A stretch of 64,000 bases of DNA. Source: Isochrysis galbana. Taxonomy: Eukaryota; Haptophyta; Isochrysidales; Isochrysidaceae. Positions 26,292-36,419 of this stretch are shown in pieces. Under the pieces are notes generated by a model, which had not been told where the DNA came from, did not search any database, and saw nothing but the letters and a program-made list of their open reading frames with translations. Position numbers and translations under genes: made by a program. How positions within the stretch are numbered: the first letter of the stretch is position 1; each line of letters opens with the position of its first letter. The stretch spans positions 2,958,984 through 3,022,983 of the forward strand of contig CM030941.1 in NCBI GenBank assembly GCA_018136815.1. The letters run 5' to 3'.

Positions 26292-26769
26292 GTAAGTATA
26301 AAGATAATGATAGCGATACTAGAAGTTGTAATAGGGCTGTAAGCTGATATTAGTACAGACGTAAGTTCTAATGTAAGTGTACTTTAAGTGTAAGCTCAAC
26401 AGCACCGTAAGCTCATGGACGAACAGCCCAACTAGGGCGCCGCACTAAGCTGAAAGCTCAATCATCCTTTAGCGGCCGCTCCGTTCTGCTAGGAGGCGAT
26501 GGCATGCAGAGCACATGATCGATGGATTCACAGGATGGGGACGACAAAAGGCTCCTTTTTGTCTTCTAGTGAGCACACATGGAGGCAGTAGACGCAGCAT
26601 AGCACGAGAACGCGTTTGCTCACTACTCCCTCCTCAGCGCACGCAGGTGTGGTGATGTTATGCGTCGTGTGTGACCAACAGCAGCGGAAAAAGCAAAGAT
26701 GGGGGGTGTTCTGTCGAGAAGCGGATGTGCACGACGTAAAGCGCGTGGGTGTTGCATTTGCGCTATGCT

Positions 26770-28527
26770 TTAACTGATCCTGCCGCCCATGGCGTTGAGC
26801 ATGTGAGTGAGGATGCGGATGGAGAGCTCTCGCCCTGGACACAACCGCAACCCTTGATTGCCCACGCCATTGAAACCATTGAACCTTGCGCTGGGGCCCT
26901 CGAGCTCGGCCGCGTGTCCATAGGGATCCCAACTTCGCGCAGTCGAGCCGAAGACGCCCTCGTCGATGCCTGTGTTAACATACGACAAGAGCACTGGGCA
27001 TCCCTTCGGGAAGACCTTGGGTCCGTACCCAGCATAGTCGGCGACCGTCCTCGCCTCCGGCAGCCTGTACACGGTCTCAAAGACGGCCGGATTCAGCCTG
27101 AGTGCCTCAAGTATGACGAGGCGTAATTTGTCGTCGTCGCCATACGGGTATTCAAAATCGGCAGGTGGGACGAGCGGCAGCGCGCGCTCCTCTTCCGACG
27201 AGAAGGGGCCGACCTTCGCACCACCAAGGCGACTCGTCACCAAGAGGGTACCTAGTGCCTTCGGTCCTTGTAGACCGGCGATGATGATTGCCGGGAGAAG
27301 GGAGCGCACAAATTCTTCTTTCGAGACCTTGCGTGGAGGCCGGCCATTATAATCGATGGCCAGTGAGGGGGACGAAAGGTCGGCGCTCTCGAGCGGCTCG
27401 TAGTCCGCCAACGCTGGGCAATGCATGTATGTCTCAGTCAACGTCGCCATCTTCTGGTCGATGCTAGCCATATCGAGCACCCTCAGACATGGACCCCCTA
27501 TCTGCAAGTATTGAAGCACCGCCGGAACGGGATTCGACGCCCACATCAGGGCTTGGAATAGTTCCGAGCTCTCGTCACCCGCGTCTATGCCAAACAGACC
27601 CCAATGGACCATCCGTGTGGTGAAGCGATCCACCATCCAAGGTGTGCAACCTCCTCCCCCGCTGTCGCACTTGGCCTTCTCGGCGTCGAAGCCCTCTTTG
27701 AACTCCCGCATGGCGCGCACGACGACGGGGTTGTCGGCGCGTATTCGCTCCCGGGCGGCGTCATTCCACAGGTACTGTTGGAAGGTTTGGTGAAAGGTGG
27801 CGTGGCGGCCGTCATTCATTGGACAGCGGCCCGAGGGCAGGGCCAGCACGAGAGAGGACATGTGGTCATCATATTTCGGCAATGCATGGGGATAGAGCAT
27901 GTGCACGCCGAGGAAGGCGCCACGATCCATCGGCGCGTCAAGGAGCTCCTTGTTGACGCGCTCGGGGTTCGCGACGACCAGGTCTCCGGAGAGGGCAAAC
28001 GTGTCGCCGTACGCCTTCCGCCGGCGGTGATAAGTGACGCGCCCATCGGCGCGCCCCATGCCCAGGTTAGTGAGCGCCTGGATGGAGCCGTCCAAGAATG
28101 TGTAGACGTCGAGCCAGTACCCTAGCCAGCCGCAGCAGCCACAGCAGCACCAGCCGGCCATGTACCACGGGCACCCAGCGCTCGGCCCGGGATGCTGGAG
28201 CTTCCAGAGAGTGAGCTGCTGGTTGATCGAGGTCTGCGTGTGCTCGATGGCGAGATAGCACGCGACTGGCATCCCGGGCACCGCTCCGCAGCAGACGAGA
28301 GCGCAGTCGGCCACGCAGGAGGCGGCACATGGCAGAGCGCAGCCTGTGAGCCAACACTCGGAGGAGAGAAAGCCACAGAGGCAAGGGCAGGCGAGGCAGA
28401 TGGCGTTGGAGCGTGGGACTGGCGCTTCTCTTGCGATGTGCTCTGGCGTTGGACCGCGCGCCGTCGCTCGGCGCGTAGCGATGAAGGCGCGAGAAGGAGG
28501 AGAGACCGAGGGAGGAGCCCTCGGCAT
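26770..28527 (-). CDS. Divergent cytochrome P450 with Cys-rich N-terminus
   Basis: Haem-thiolate oxygenase or isomerase, 585 residues from ATG 28527, single exon. The I-helix region is weak. ExxR is present as ILEALRLNP (near residue 472), the meander as YVNTGIDEGVFG and SARFNGFNG, and the haem loop as GVGNQGLRLCPGRELS with the ligand Cys near 563. The R-x-C-x-G core is kept but the usual Phe seven residues before the Cys is replaced by Gly. The FNG plus GNQ arrangement is reminiscent of CYP74 (allene oxide synthase/hydroperoxide lyase) and CYP8-type enzymes; that similarity is from memory of the family. Residues about 40-135 hold 18 cysteines in a hydrophobic stretch (CLACPCLCG ... WCCCGCC), unusual for a P450. 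Upstream is a GA-rich tract on the coding strand. Confidence 0.8.
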   Translation of the reverse strand: MPRAPPSVSPPSRAFIATRRATARGPTPEHIAREAPVPRSNAICLACPCLCGFLSSECWLTGCALPCAASCVADCALVCCGAVPGMPVACYLAIEHTQTSINQQLTLWKLQHPGPSAGCPWYMAGWCCCGCCGWLGYWLDVYTFLDGSIQALTNLGMGRADGRVTYHRRRKAYGDTFALSGDLVVANPERVNKELLDAPMDRGAFLGVHMLYPHALPKYDDHMSSLVLALPSGRCPMNDGRHATFHQTFQQYLWNDAARERIRADNPVVVRAMREFKEGFDAEKAKCDSGGGGCTPWMVDRFTTRMVHWGLFGIDAGDESSELFQALMWASNPVPAVLQYLQIGGPCLRVLDMASIDQKMATLTETYMHCPALADYEPLESADLSSPSLAIDYNGRPPRKVSKEEFVRSLLPAIIIAGLQGPKALGTLLVTSRLGGAKVGPFSSEEERALPLVPPADFEYPYGDDDKLRLVILEALRLNPAVFETVYRLPEARTVADYAGYGPKVFPKGCPVLLSYVNTGIDEGVFGSTARSWDPYGHAAELEGPSARFNGFNGVGNQGLRLCPGRELSIRILTHMLNAMGGRIS

Positions 28528-29174
28528 CGCGCCGAAAAGAGGAGCCACACGAGTTGAGGGGGGGGACGCCTCCTTGCTTTCCCCTTTTCCCCCCTTTCTC
28601 CCGCTTTCTTCTCTCTACTCTCCCTCCTTTTACGTATCTTCCCAGTCCACTCTCTCCCGCCGCCTCCTGCTTCCCTCTTTCTCTCTCCTCCACTCCCCTC
28701 GCTCTTTCTATTCTCCCTTCGCTGAATATCTCCAGAAGAAGACCCTCCTCCAGCTAATCAGACGTGTGTGCCCTCTTCTCTCCCCCCCCCCCCCCCCCCC
28801 CCCCCCCCCTCGCCCCCCGCACCGTATTGCACCGCGTAAACAAGTCCACAACTTAGACGCCACTCTTTACTCTTAGTACTCTGCTCTAGTGCTTAGTGAG
28901 GGGGGGGGGGGCTCCCCCCCCCCCCCCGCCAAAGATGTCTCATCAGTACTGTTATAAGCTTACAACGTCAGTAACAGCTCTGTTTTGCCAAATCACTGAT
29001 ATCAGTTATCAGCTCTGAGGGGGGAAAACAAAACTCACTCTAGAGGCTCTTTACTTTCTATTTTTTTACTTTTCATGAAGTCTGTATGTGCCGTCGCGAC
29101 GCGGGGTGCGTCGTCGCTGCCAGGGGGGCGCCGCTCGCTCGCTCTCGCTCGCAGTCTGGGGCAGTGGCAGCATC
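28528..29174. repeat. CT/C tracts and G-C inverted homopolymer
   Basis: 28560-28720 is CT-rich (GA-rich on the P450 strand). 28782-28810 is a poly-C run. 28900-28927 is a G-run followed by CT and a C-run, forming a self-complementary homopolymer block. No gene is supported. Confidence 0.75.
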
Positions 29175-29669
29175 ATGGATGGAGGCGGTGGCAGCACTGG
29201 CGATGGCGCGCTGGGAGAGGGAGAGGCAGGCGCGCCCATCGCATGGGGCCGCGCGCGCATCGCGAGCCTGGAGGGCACGCAGCTGGAATGGTCGACTGTC
29301 GATGAGGCAGCTGGTCGCTCGCACTCCGTGAAGAAGAAGCAGTGCCTCTTTTGTGGCCTGCACTTCACGGGAGGGCCGAGCCAGATCAGGTGCCACATCG
29401 ATGGGTCGCTCAAGCCGCGCAGCATCCGGCTGTGCACACCCACAGCGGCTTGGAAAGAGCGGCACGCGCAGGTGGTTGCGGAGCTGCGCAAGCGGCGCTC
29501 GGAGCAGAAAGCAACGATGGAGTTGGAGGCAGAGAAGGAGGCAGCCAGGCAGGAGCGGCTCGTGGCGGCAGCCTCGAAGCACTTTGGAGCAGTTGCTCCA
29601 TCGCAGGTCGCGGAGGCATGGCTCAAGGTTGTAATCAAGAAGGCCTTGCCGCTCAACATTTTCGGTTGA
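29175..29669 (+). pseudogene. BED zinc-finger N-terminus of a hAT-type transposase
   Basis: From ATG 29175 the 164-residue frame has an acidic/Gly start, then KKKQCLFCGLHFTGGPSQIRCHIDG (C-x2-C...C-x-H), TPTAAWKERHAQVVAELRKR, a Glu/Ala-rich helix, and AEAWLKVVIKKALPLNIFG before the stop. The BED-like finger, charged helix and 'NIF' end resemble the N-terminus of algal hAT transposases whose catalytic domain would follow. The catalytic part is absent. A perfect 18-bp palindrome AAGACTACCGGTAGTCTT follows the stop (29682-29699). Related RDT/CTPT-AW-ER-VVA-RK blocks occur at 34.5 and 58.5 kb. Confidence 0.5.
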
Positions 29670-29699
29670 AGGGGCGCAACGAAGACTACCGGTAGTCTT

Positions 29700-30583
29700 A
29701 AAGACAACGACTTCACCTTGTCATAACTAGGTCAAATTAGCACCCTAATCTGTATTTTTTGCGCCCAGGCAGCTAATATGGTCACTATCTCATAGGCCCC
29801 TAGCATAAATATTAAGAATTCGAACGCGAAATTCGATTTTTTTGTATACAAATATTGAAGACTACAGAAATTGACGTTGAACGACTCGCGGGCAGATTCA
29901 CACAGACAGACTCACAGGGCAGCTGAGACGCCGGGCCCGGTGGATTGGGGCCCTCACAAGCACTCCCGATAGACTCGCCGCGAGGGTCCACCTGACCGCG
30001 ACGAAATCACGCTCGCTATCGGCATCTGAAGTCGGGCTCCAGACGCCCTTTCGCGCGCTGCCAACGCGACCCGCAGTGGGGGACATGGCGCGCGCGGCAG
30101 GGTGCTTCCGCGGCGCATGCAGCCACCTGAGACCCTGACACGAGGACTGGCGCCAAAGAAGCGCCTTTCACACCAAATGATGCCCCCCCACACCAGCTGG
30201 CGCGCTGGCGTGAGCATTTCCTGCAGAGCGGCCGGCATTTGCCGGCCCCTTGACGAACGCCAACGCGACGGGCCCCACCGGGACCGCCGCGGAAGTGGGC
30301 AGTGGACCCATGCGGATGCATCCGCGCCCATCCCAACCCCTAAGTATGCCTGTGTTGCGGGTAGGGGGGGTTGTACACTTCCCCTTGTTCATTTCCCGCC
30401 CTTTTAGGTTTTCCTGCGCGACTCCATCGCCATTGTCACGCCCCGATCCCTTCCTTCCTCGCCCGTCCCCGATAGGATCCCCCCTCTTCCCCCGCGGGCG
30501 TCCCCCTCCTTTTCCCTCTTTCCCCGTTCCCCCCCCCCGAGTGTTTCCTTGAGTTTCTGGCCCCGTTTCATCCGTTCCTTGTC
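29700..30583. other. Intergenic, no assignable gene
   Basis: 29700-29900 is AT-richer. 29900-30583 is GC-rich with open frames on several strands (e.g. -, 30016-30336) that have no recognisable motif and no clear start. A GGCCGGCA/TGCCGGCC hairpin lies at about 30230-30247. Confidence 0.4.
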
Positions 30584-32292
30584 TTGAGTGTTTTCTCTTT
30601 CCCGCGCGTGGCTCTCCCCCCCCCCGCGCGTCTTCTCTCTTCGGCCGTCTCTCGCTCAGCGCCACCGCTCGAGCGCCCTTGTGCCTTGCTCCATCCGCTT
30701 CTGTGCTCCCTTCGCGTCCCGCGTGTCCCCATGTCGACCGAGGGTGACCCCCCGCTCTCAGCCTCTCCTGCGTGTCCCTTCCCCGCTCGTGCCGTTCTGT
30801 CCCGCATGCTCCCATCGGGCTGTACAACTCATGTTACATCTCACAGCCCCCACATTCCCTCGCACACCACAGCCACAGTTCCACTCACCTCCTCACATGG
30901 TAGCGGAGGCGTGCCATCCACGCCCTCCCACCCAGCACCACACCCTCACCCTCCCACCACTGCCGCTCCCGACCCACCGATCTTCAACCCACCCATGCCC
31001 CCCTGCCTCACACAACATCCACCCAGCTCCACCCAATACCCACCCATGACTCCACACCAACCACACCTGCCCACCCCTCCCGCCACCACGCCAGCCCAAC
31101 CCTCGTTCTACTCCCCCCTCCCCACAGCCTACCCACCCACGCCCCGCCCCTTCCATTTCCCCCCGCCCACCTCCTCCGGCGTTCCCTCCCATTCCGCAAA
31201 CCTCCCCTCCTTTCCTTCTCCAGCAGCACAATTCCCAACCGCTCCTCCGCAACAACCGCATCACCCTCACCACCTCTCCCCTCCACCCGACGCCCCGGTC
31301 CCCACCACCCCCCTCATCCACTCCGGCCTCTACTCCCTTCCCCCGTACTCCACCCCGGCCCCTTCGCCTCTCCAGCTCTACAACCACCACCTCTCGCAAC
31401 CCACTCACCACTTCACTCACCCCAACCTCGACCCCGCCAACACCCAGCCCTTTCCGCCCTCCGTCTACTACCCCACCGTCCCGAACTACCACAACGCCCC
31501 GGCCGAGGCCTCCCTCGCCGCCGCCATAGCGCACCACCTTCAACAAATCCAGCCCTTCCAGCCCACCCATCTCCCTCTCCAAACCCACCCGCCAACGCCC
31601 ATTTTGCCACCCCAACAACCCCCTCCCCTTCCCCCGAGCCCCCCCCTTCCGCCACCACCACGGTGCCGCCGACTCCGCCCCCACGACAACCGCCCGCCCC
31701 GCCATCGACGCCGCCGCCGCCACCCCCAGCCGATCCACCACCCTCCCGGCCTCCGAAACCCGCCCCGCACCACCGGCCACCACCACCGCCGGCCGCTGAT
31801 CAGGCCGCCGACCAAGACGACCCCCCCCCCCCCCCCTACGACCTCACCTTCGACCCTCTCGATTTCCGCTCCTCGCCTGACCGACCGCCCCGCCTCATCT
31901 CCCTCCCTCCGGGATCCACGACGGCCCTCGCCTACGACCTGGATCCAGACACCTACCACTCCTGGCTCCGGCGCCTCACCACTCGTTGCATCCTTGCGCA
32001 CGAGCCATTCCGCCCTTTCTTCCGCCGCCCCCTCTCATCCCCGACCCTCCCCGCCGAGCTCCTCCTCGATCGCTCTCTCTCCTCTATCATCCTAGACTGC
32101 CTTTCCCCCAGCGCCACCCGCGTCGCCAATCTCCTCGACGACTGCCCGGAGGAGGAAGGGGGAAGGAGGGCAAAGGGTGAGGGGGGAGTTCTAATTTTTA
32201 TATACATTTCACGGGGCATTTGTACAAAACAACCAAACCTGAGGTTGCATCCTCTGCATATCACCCCATTCGCTCGACGAATATTGTTTTAA
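30584..32292 (+). pseudogene. Proline-rich ORF with frameshift, possible retroelement ORF1
   Basis: A long frame (30584 to about 31650) encodes Pro/His/Thr/Ser-rich sequence, e.g. PSFYSPLPTAYPPTPRPFHF and HFTHPNLDPANTQPF. From about 31660 protein-like sequence continues in another frame: PPPYDLTFDPLDFRSSPDRP, GSTTALAYDLDPDTYHSWL, RCILAHEPFRPFFRRP, SLSSIILDCLSPSATRVANL. The switch lies among C-runs (one of 14 bases at 31826-31839), so sequencing error, frameshift or an intron are all possible. An ATG at 30731 (MSTEGDPPLSASP) could be the start. The 3' part passes into dispersed repeat F, hence my inference of a mobile element. No known domain was recognised. Confidence 0.45.
32140..32265 (+). 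repeat. Dispersed repeat F, direct copy
   Basis: Matches the reverse complement of 24985-25130, including TATATACATTTCACGGGGCA and ACCAAACCTGAGGTTGCATC. It forms the 3' end of the proline-rich ORF region. Confidence 0.75.
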
Positions 32293-33356
32293 GACTCGAG
32301 ATTACTTCTACCCCAGCACCGTTGTGTCGTCGGGGTACAAAGCACAAAGTCGGCCGCTCAACACAGGCGCCACCCGAGGACTCATCACTCCGGCGGGCGG
32401 CTCGCACTGGACATACAAACCTACGGACACAAAAACTACGGCGCACGGCGCCAAATTCGATGCGAAACAAGCCCACTAGCTCATTCTTTCTACCAGCTGG
32501 CGTGCCGCTTCCGCTTCGCGCGACGAGGACGAAAGGAGAGAAATCGAGAGCGGCGCCCCACGCCCCACCTGTACGCGATCACCGCCCCTACTCGCCCGCA
32601 TGAGCGCCAACAAAGTGATGCAATAGGCAGAGGCGGCTTTGAGCAGGCAAAAAGCGCGGCGCGCCGCCCAAGGAGAGAGAAAGTGCAGCGCTCGCTCGTT
32701 CCAACAGCCGCTCGTTGGGGTGATTTGGGCTGTGCCGCAGCGCGAACGCCCGCTAACCCCAAAATTTTGGCTGGGAACGGCGAGTCTATGCATGGAATGG
32801 CCACATGCCCCGACTTTGGAGGTTTGCCTCCGAAGGCCGAAGGGCAAAGGGAAAGGGGGCGGCAGCAGCAGGCATGAGAGGGTCTGGTGACTAACCCGCA
32901 TCACTCGGCAGTAAGTTGTTTCAAAGAATCCGAATGGTGACTTTGTGCAAGGAGCAAGGAGGCAGGTGAATGGGCGGAAGTGGTGAGTAGCAGGTATGGA
33001 GTCCGTAGACAATGTAGCTCAAGCCTGTGCAAAGATGAGGAGCGGGTAGCAGGCCAAGGACACAAGCTTTAGTGATTACCCACTGGGCTTCGTCTCTTTC
33101 AAGACGATTGTTGTTCATCTAACAAGAGGACGCTCAGGCCTTAGCACTTACGCGCGACCTTCATAACTGCACGGCTACTAAATGCCGCAAGCACTTGACA
33201 TTGCACATTGTACTTCCTCGCGCCTAGTCCTAGCACTCGCGCCTCAAAGCAGGCCCAACGATCTGAAGTGGCGTGATCGTCCGTTCCCGCTCTTTCACGT
33301 CCGTTTCCGCTCTTTCTAATCGAACGTATAGATCAGCAATACAGTAAAATGCTGCT
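32293..33356. other. Intergenic, no assignable gene
   Basis: Open frames on both strands between 32476 and 33012 lack clear starts and motifs. 33180-33356 is the likely 3'UTR of the downstream HPF gene (minus strand). Confidence 0.4.
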
Positions 33357-34330
33357 TCAATCATTATCACTAGGCTGAATCCAACCGACTCCTCCCTTAG
33401 CTCTGCGATAGACAACGTTGATCTCCCCGCTCTCAGCGCTGCGGAAGACATAAAAGTTATGATCAACATAGTCTAGACATACAATTGCTTCCTCGATGGT
33501 GATGGGTGGCATCGGGAACCTTTTCTCGCGCACCAGCTGCCATGACCCATCTGGCAGCTCCTCTTGTCCTTCTTCATCGGTGTCCTCGGAGCTCACATCT
33601 GCAAGAGTTGTTACGTCGGGTTCATCATCCATCAAGTCCTCACTAGATCCAGCATCCTATGGACACGGAAGGTCAAATCAGTCGCGTGCACTTGTGTCGC
33701 GGAGGGCGCATGACCATGCGTGCCCGTGCGCATGCGGCTGCACCTCAAAAATGTCGCCTGTCGCGATTCGCGATTGCCGGTGCCTTGTACGACGCTCCTT
33801 GTACTTGCGCAGCTTTCGGCCGAGCTGATCAGCGAGCAGATCGAGAGAAGCGTACATGTCGTCCGACTCATGCGTCACGTGCATCACGTGCTTGTCTTGA
33901 CAGAGCGCCGTGACCTCTGCGATGTGCGCCTCCTTCCCTCTGTGCTCTGTATCGTGCAGGGCTCTGTGTTCAACCTTCAGGTTGACGCTGACAGATTGCA
34001 AGTACTTGTCATACCGCTCGAGCTGCGGACGAGCAAACACCAGGAGCTCAAGCGGATCTCACCCTTCGTCCACCCAGCCTAGACACTCTCAACGACTCCC
34101 TCCTCCCACGCGCCCCCCCCTCCCCCCCCCCCCCACTCTCTCTATGGCAAGAGCATCACCCGCACCTGCTTTCCCAGCTTGTGCTCGGTGGCGTCCCGGA
34201 GCGCTTGGGTGAGCGGCAGGTTGCTCTGGACGGTAAGCTTGGGGGCGATGAGCCAGGCACGCCCCCTCGCCGCCAGCAGCGCCAGCAGCAGCGCCGGCAG
34301 CGCCCGTGTGGCGGACGTCGCCTCCACCAT
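33357..34330 (-). CDS. Long-form ribosome hibernation promoting factor, plastid-type
   Basis: S30AE/HPF protein that binds the 30S decoding region and, via its C-terminal domain, dimerises 70S ribosomes; in plastids known as PSRP1. Exons 34330-34166, 34022-33744 and 33656-33357 join in frame to 247 residues. The N-terminal leader MVEATSATRALPALLLALLA followed by ARGRAW suggests a signal peptide as the first part of a bipartite plastid presequence. S30AE domain: LTVQSNLPLTQALRDATEHK, LERYDKYLQSVSVNLKVEHR, ESDDMYASLDLLADQLGRKL. C-terminal dimerisation domain: VREKRFPMPPITIEEAIVCL, FYVFRSAESGEINVVYRRAK, a close match to the long-HPF tail. A paralogue lacking this tail lies 1.4 kb upstream on the same strand. 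Confidence 0.92.
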
Positions 34331-35720
34331 CGAGACGCACACCCTACGCTAAGGGGACGGACGGGGGGTCTATCGGCAATTTTACTGAAGGAATAATAGA
34401 GCCCTAAATAAATTTTATTCGTACTCTAGAGTACTAGAGGCTGCCACTCGCCTCGTGCGCGTGCCCGCTTGGTGCTTGGTGGGCGTGCCCCTGTTGCCCC
34501 CAGGCAATCATGGCCCCCAGGAACACCGCCAGCAAGCCCAAGCCGCCGAGGGGCCACTGCACAGTCTATGCCCGCGATACGCGCGCAGAACAGCGGGTGC
34601 CGTGCGCCGTTCTCGCTCTCGCTTCCCGCCCCTGTTGTAACAAGCAATCTTACAACGCCCACAACACACACACACTCGTACTCTCGCTCGCTCGCTCAGT
34701 AGCTCATGTCCGCTCCGTCGTCTCGCTCGCCCTCTCCTCTGCCCGCCATTCATTCTCCCGCCTTGGGCCTCCGCGACGATAGTGATAGTGATAGTGACGA
34801 TTTATTCTGTGGCCTGTTTGCGCGTTTTCTTGCTGCGCATCGCTGTGGGGGCTACCGTGCGGGGACTGGGGCCCAAAGGGCACCGGATATGTGATATGTG
34901 CTAGTTACACCTACTCTCACCCATCCGGTCACCATAACCATATCAATATCAAAAAAATCATCAAAAAGCCAAAAATCAAAAATCTCGTGATGAGTGATGA
35001 ATCCTCCATCTTGACTTGGTCAATTTTCACCCTTAGAAGTTAAAATAACTGTTTGACCGCCCTATAAATTTTACTCAGTTCATTCATTATTATTATTATT
35101 ATCAATCCTGTCATTTTTTGTTCACACCCCTAGTCCGTAGTCCGTAGAAGTTAAAATAGTGTTTTTGACCGTTTGACCGCCCTAGCTTGCACCACTGATG
35201 CTACGAGTTGCAGGTTTGGATACATGTGCTGACATATGATTTGCAAACATAAGGCACACACAGCTCGGCAAGTGGAAGGAAGCTTGCACGACAAACATTA
35301 CGGGCAAGCACAGGTTGATGTAATTGTAGCACAAGCGACGGCAATCGTGTCGCTCTACGCCAACCGTAGAAGGTCAGGGAGGATGGTGGGCTCATAGCAA
35401 GGAGAACGCCACCAGCTACACCTACAAGCTGAACACGTTGCGCCGTAGCGGCAGCCGAGGCTGCGGCCGATTGGGGTGCTATGCTCGGCCTATGACATGA
35501 TGGAAGGGCAAAGAAAGCAGCATACGTAGTAGACCAGCGCGTGTCAGCCCAGGTTGAGAAGTATTTTGCTAGATCAAGAGAGCATGGATGCATGCCACGG
35601 ACCGATGGCCATCGGTCCGGCCTCGGAGATGGCCGGGAAGGAGCACAAATACCACATGACATCTCATGGAACGAAAACTATGGTTAAGGACTCGAGGGAT
35701 GTCGTGGAGAGCGGTTGCCC
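34331..35720. other. Intergenic between the two HPF genes
   Basis: Contains the MAPR.. repeat (34455-34620), an ATT trinucleotide run (35084-35102), two near-identical GAAGTTAAAATA...TTTGACCGCCCTA segments (35035-35064 and 35147-35182), and open frames around 35201-35662 (-) with no recognisable motif. Confidence 0.5.
34455..34620 (+). repeat. BED/hAT N-terminal-like repeat, copy 1
   Basis: GGGCGTGCCC... then ATG 34510 opening MAPRNTASKPKPPRGHCTVYARDTRAEQRV. It is clearly related to 58395-58570, which reads MAPSKPANKPKPKPARG and, after a one-base shift, HYTVYARDTWAEERARVV. The ARDTxAEERARVVADVRK pattern resembles the AWKERHAQVVAELRKR helix at 29.45 kb. Probably 5' ends of the same transposon type. 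Confidence 0.55.
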
Positions 35721-36411
35721 TCACTCGGCGTCCACACTGTCGGGCTCCGGATCCTCAGCCTCGAAGACGTCGGAAGTGGCCATATTGTCATTCTTGCGCT
35801 TGCTCAGCTTCTCCTTGTGCTTACGCAGCTTACGGGCGAGCTGATCGGCAAGAATGTCCAGGGAGGCGTACATGTCATCGCACTCGTGAGAGACTCGGAT
35901 CACCTGCTTATCCGTGCACAGAGCCGTCACCTGCCGGGGAGGGAATGCGGGGGTTATTTCGTCGTTGACGGTGGGCGTGCTAGATCGTGTGCCATGCTGC
36001 GACGCGCTCCTTACCTCAGCGATGTGCGCCTCCTTTCCCCTGTGCTCAGTATCGTGCACTGCTCGCCGCTCGACTTTGAGGTTCACAGTCACCGAGTTGA
36101 GGTACTTGTCATAACGGTCGAGCTGAATGGGTAGAGGGGTGGAGGCGCGAGGTGTGAGCTCACACGTTGTCGCGCAGAGGTGGCGAAGGGAGGGAGGGAG
36201 AGAGAGGAGAGGAGTGATCTGCGCTAGTCTGCAGAGAGGAAGGCAGGGGGGGGCGAGAGGGGGAGGAGCTGACCTGCTTGCCCAGCTTGTCGTCGGTGGC
36301 GGCGCGCAGGGCGGGGGTGAGCGGGACCTTGCTCTGCACGTCGAATTTGGCAGCAACCGCCCACGCGTGAGTGTGCGCGAGCAGGGAGAGCACGAGTGCG
36401 AGGAGGAGCAT
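35721..36411 (-). CDS. Short-form S30AE ribosome hibernation factor paralogue
   Basis: Exons 36411-36274, 36122-36015 and 35930-35721 join in frame to 151 residues. Leader MLLLALVLSLLAHTHAWA is a strong signal peptide. S30AE domain: FDVQSKVPLTPALRAATDDK, LDRYDKYLNSVTVNLKVERR, ECDDMYASLDILADQLARKL. It ends with a basic KHKEKLSKRK and acidic tail EAEDPEPDSVDAE, and lacks the C-terminal dimerisation domain of its neighbour. The first intron sits at the same place (after KLGKQ) in both genes. The second intron here interrupts sequence that is a single exon in the long form. Short forms in bacteria (HPF/YfiA) act differently from long forms; in this organism that is inference. A GA/G tract lies directly 5'. 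Confidence 0.9.
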
Positions 36412-36419
36412 TGCGAGCG

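Noticed and set aside
29158-29180. Resemblance of GGGGCAGTGGCAGCATCATGG to the 5' part of U4 snRNA
   Set aside because: Only a short word matches; no Sm site or snRNA fold follows, and the region reads as a coding frame.
32476-33012. Minus-strand frame of 178 codons
   Set aside because: No motif and no neighbouring exon; an overlapping frame on the same strand is equally open.
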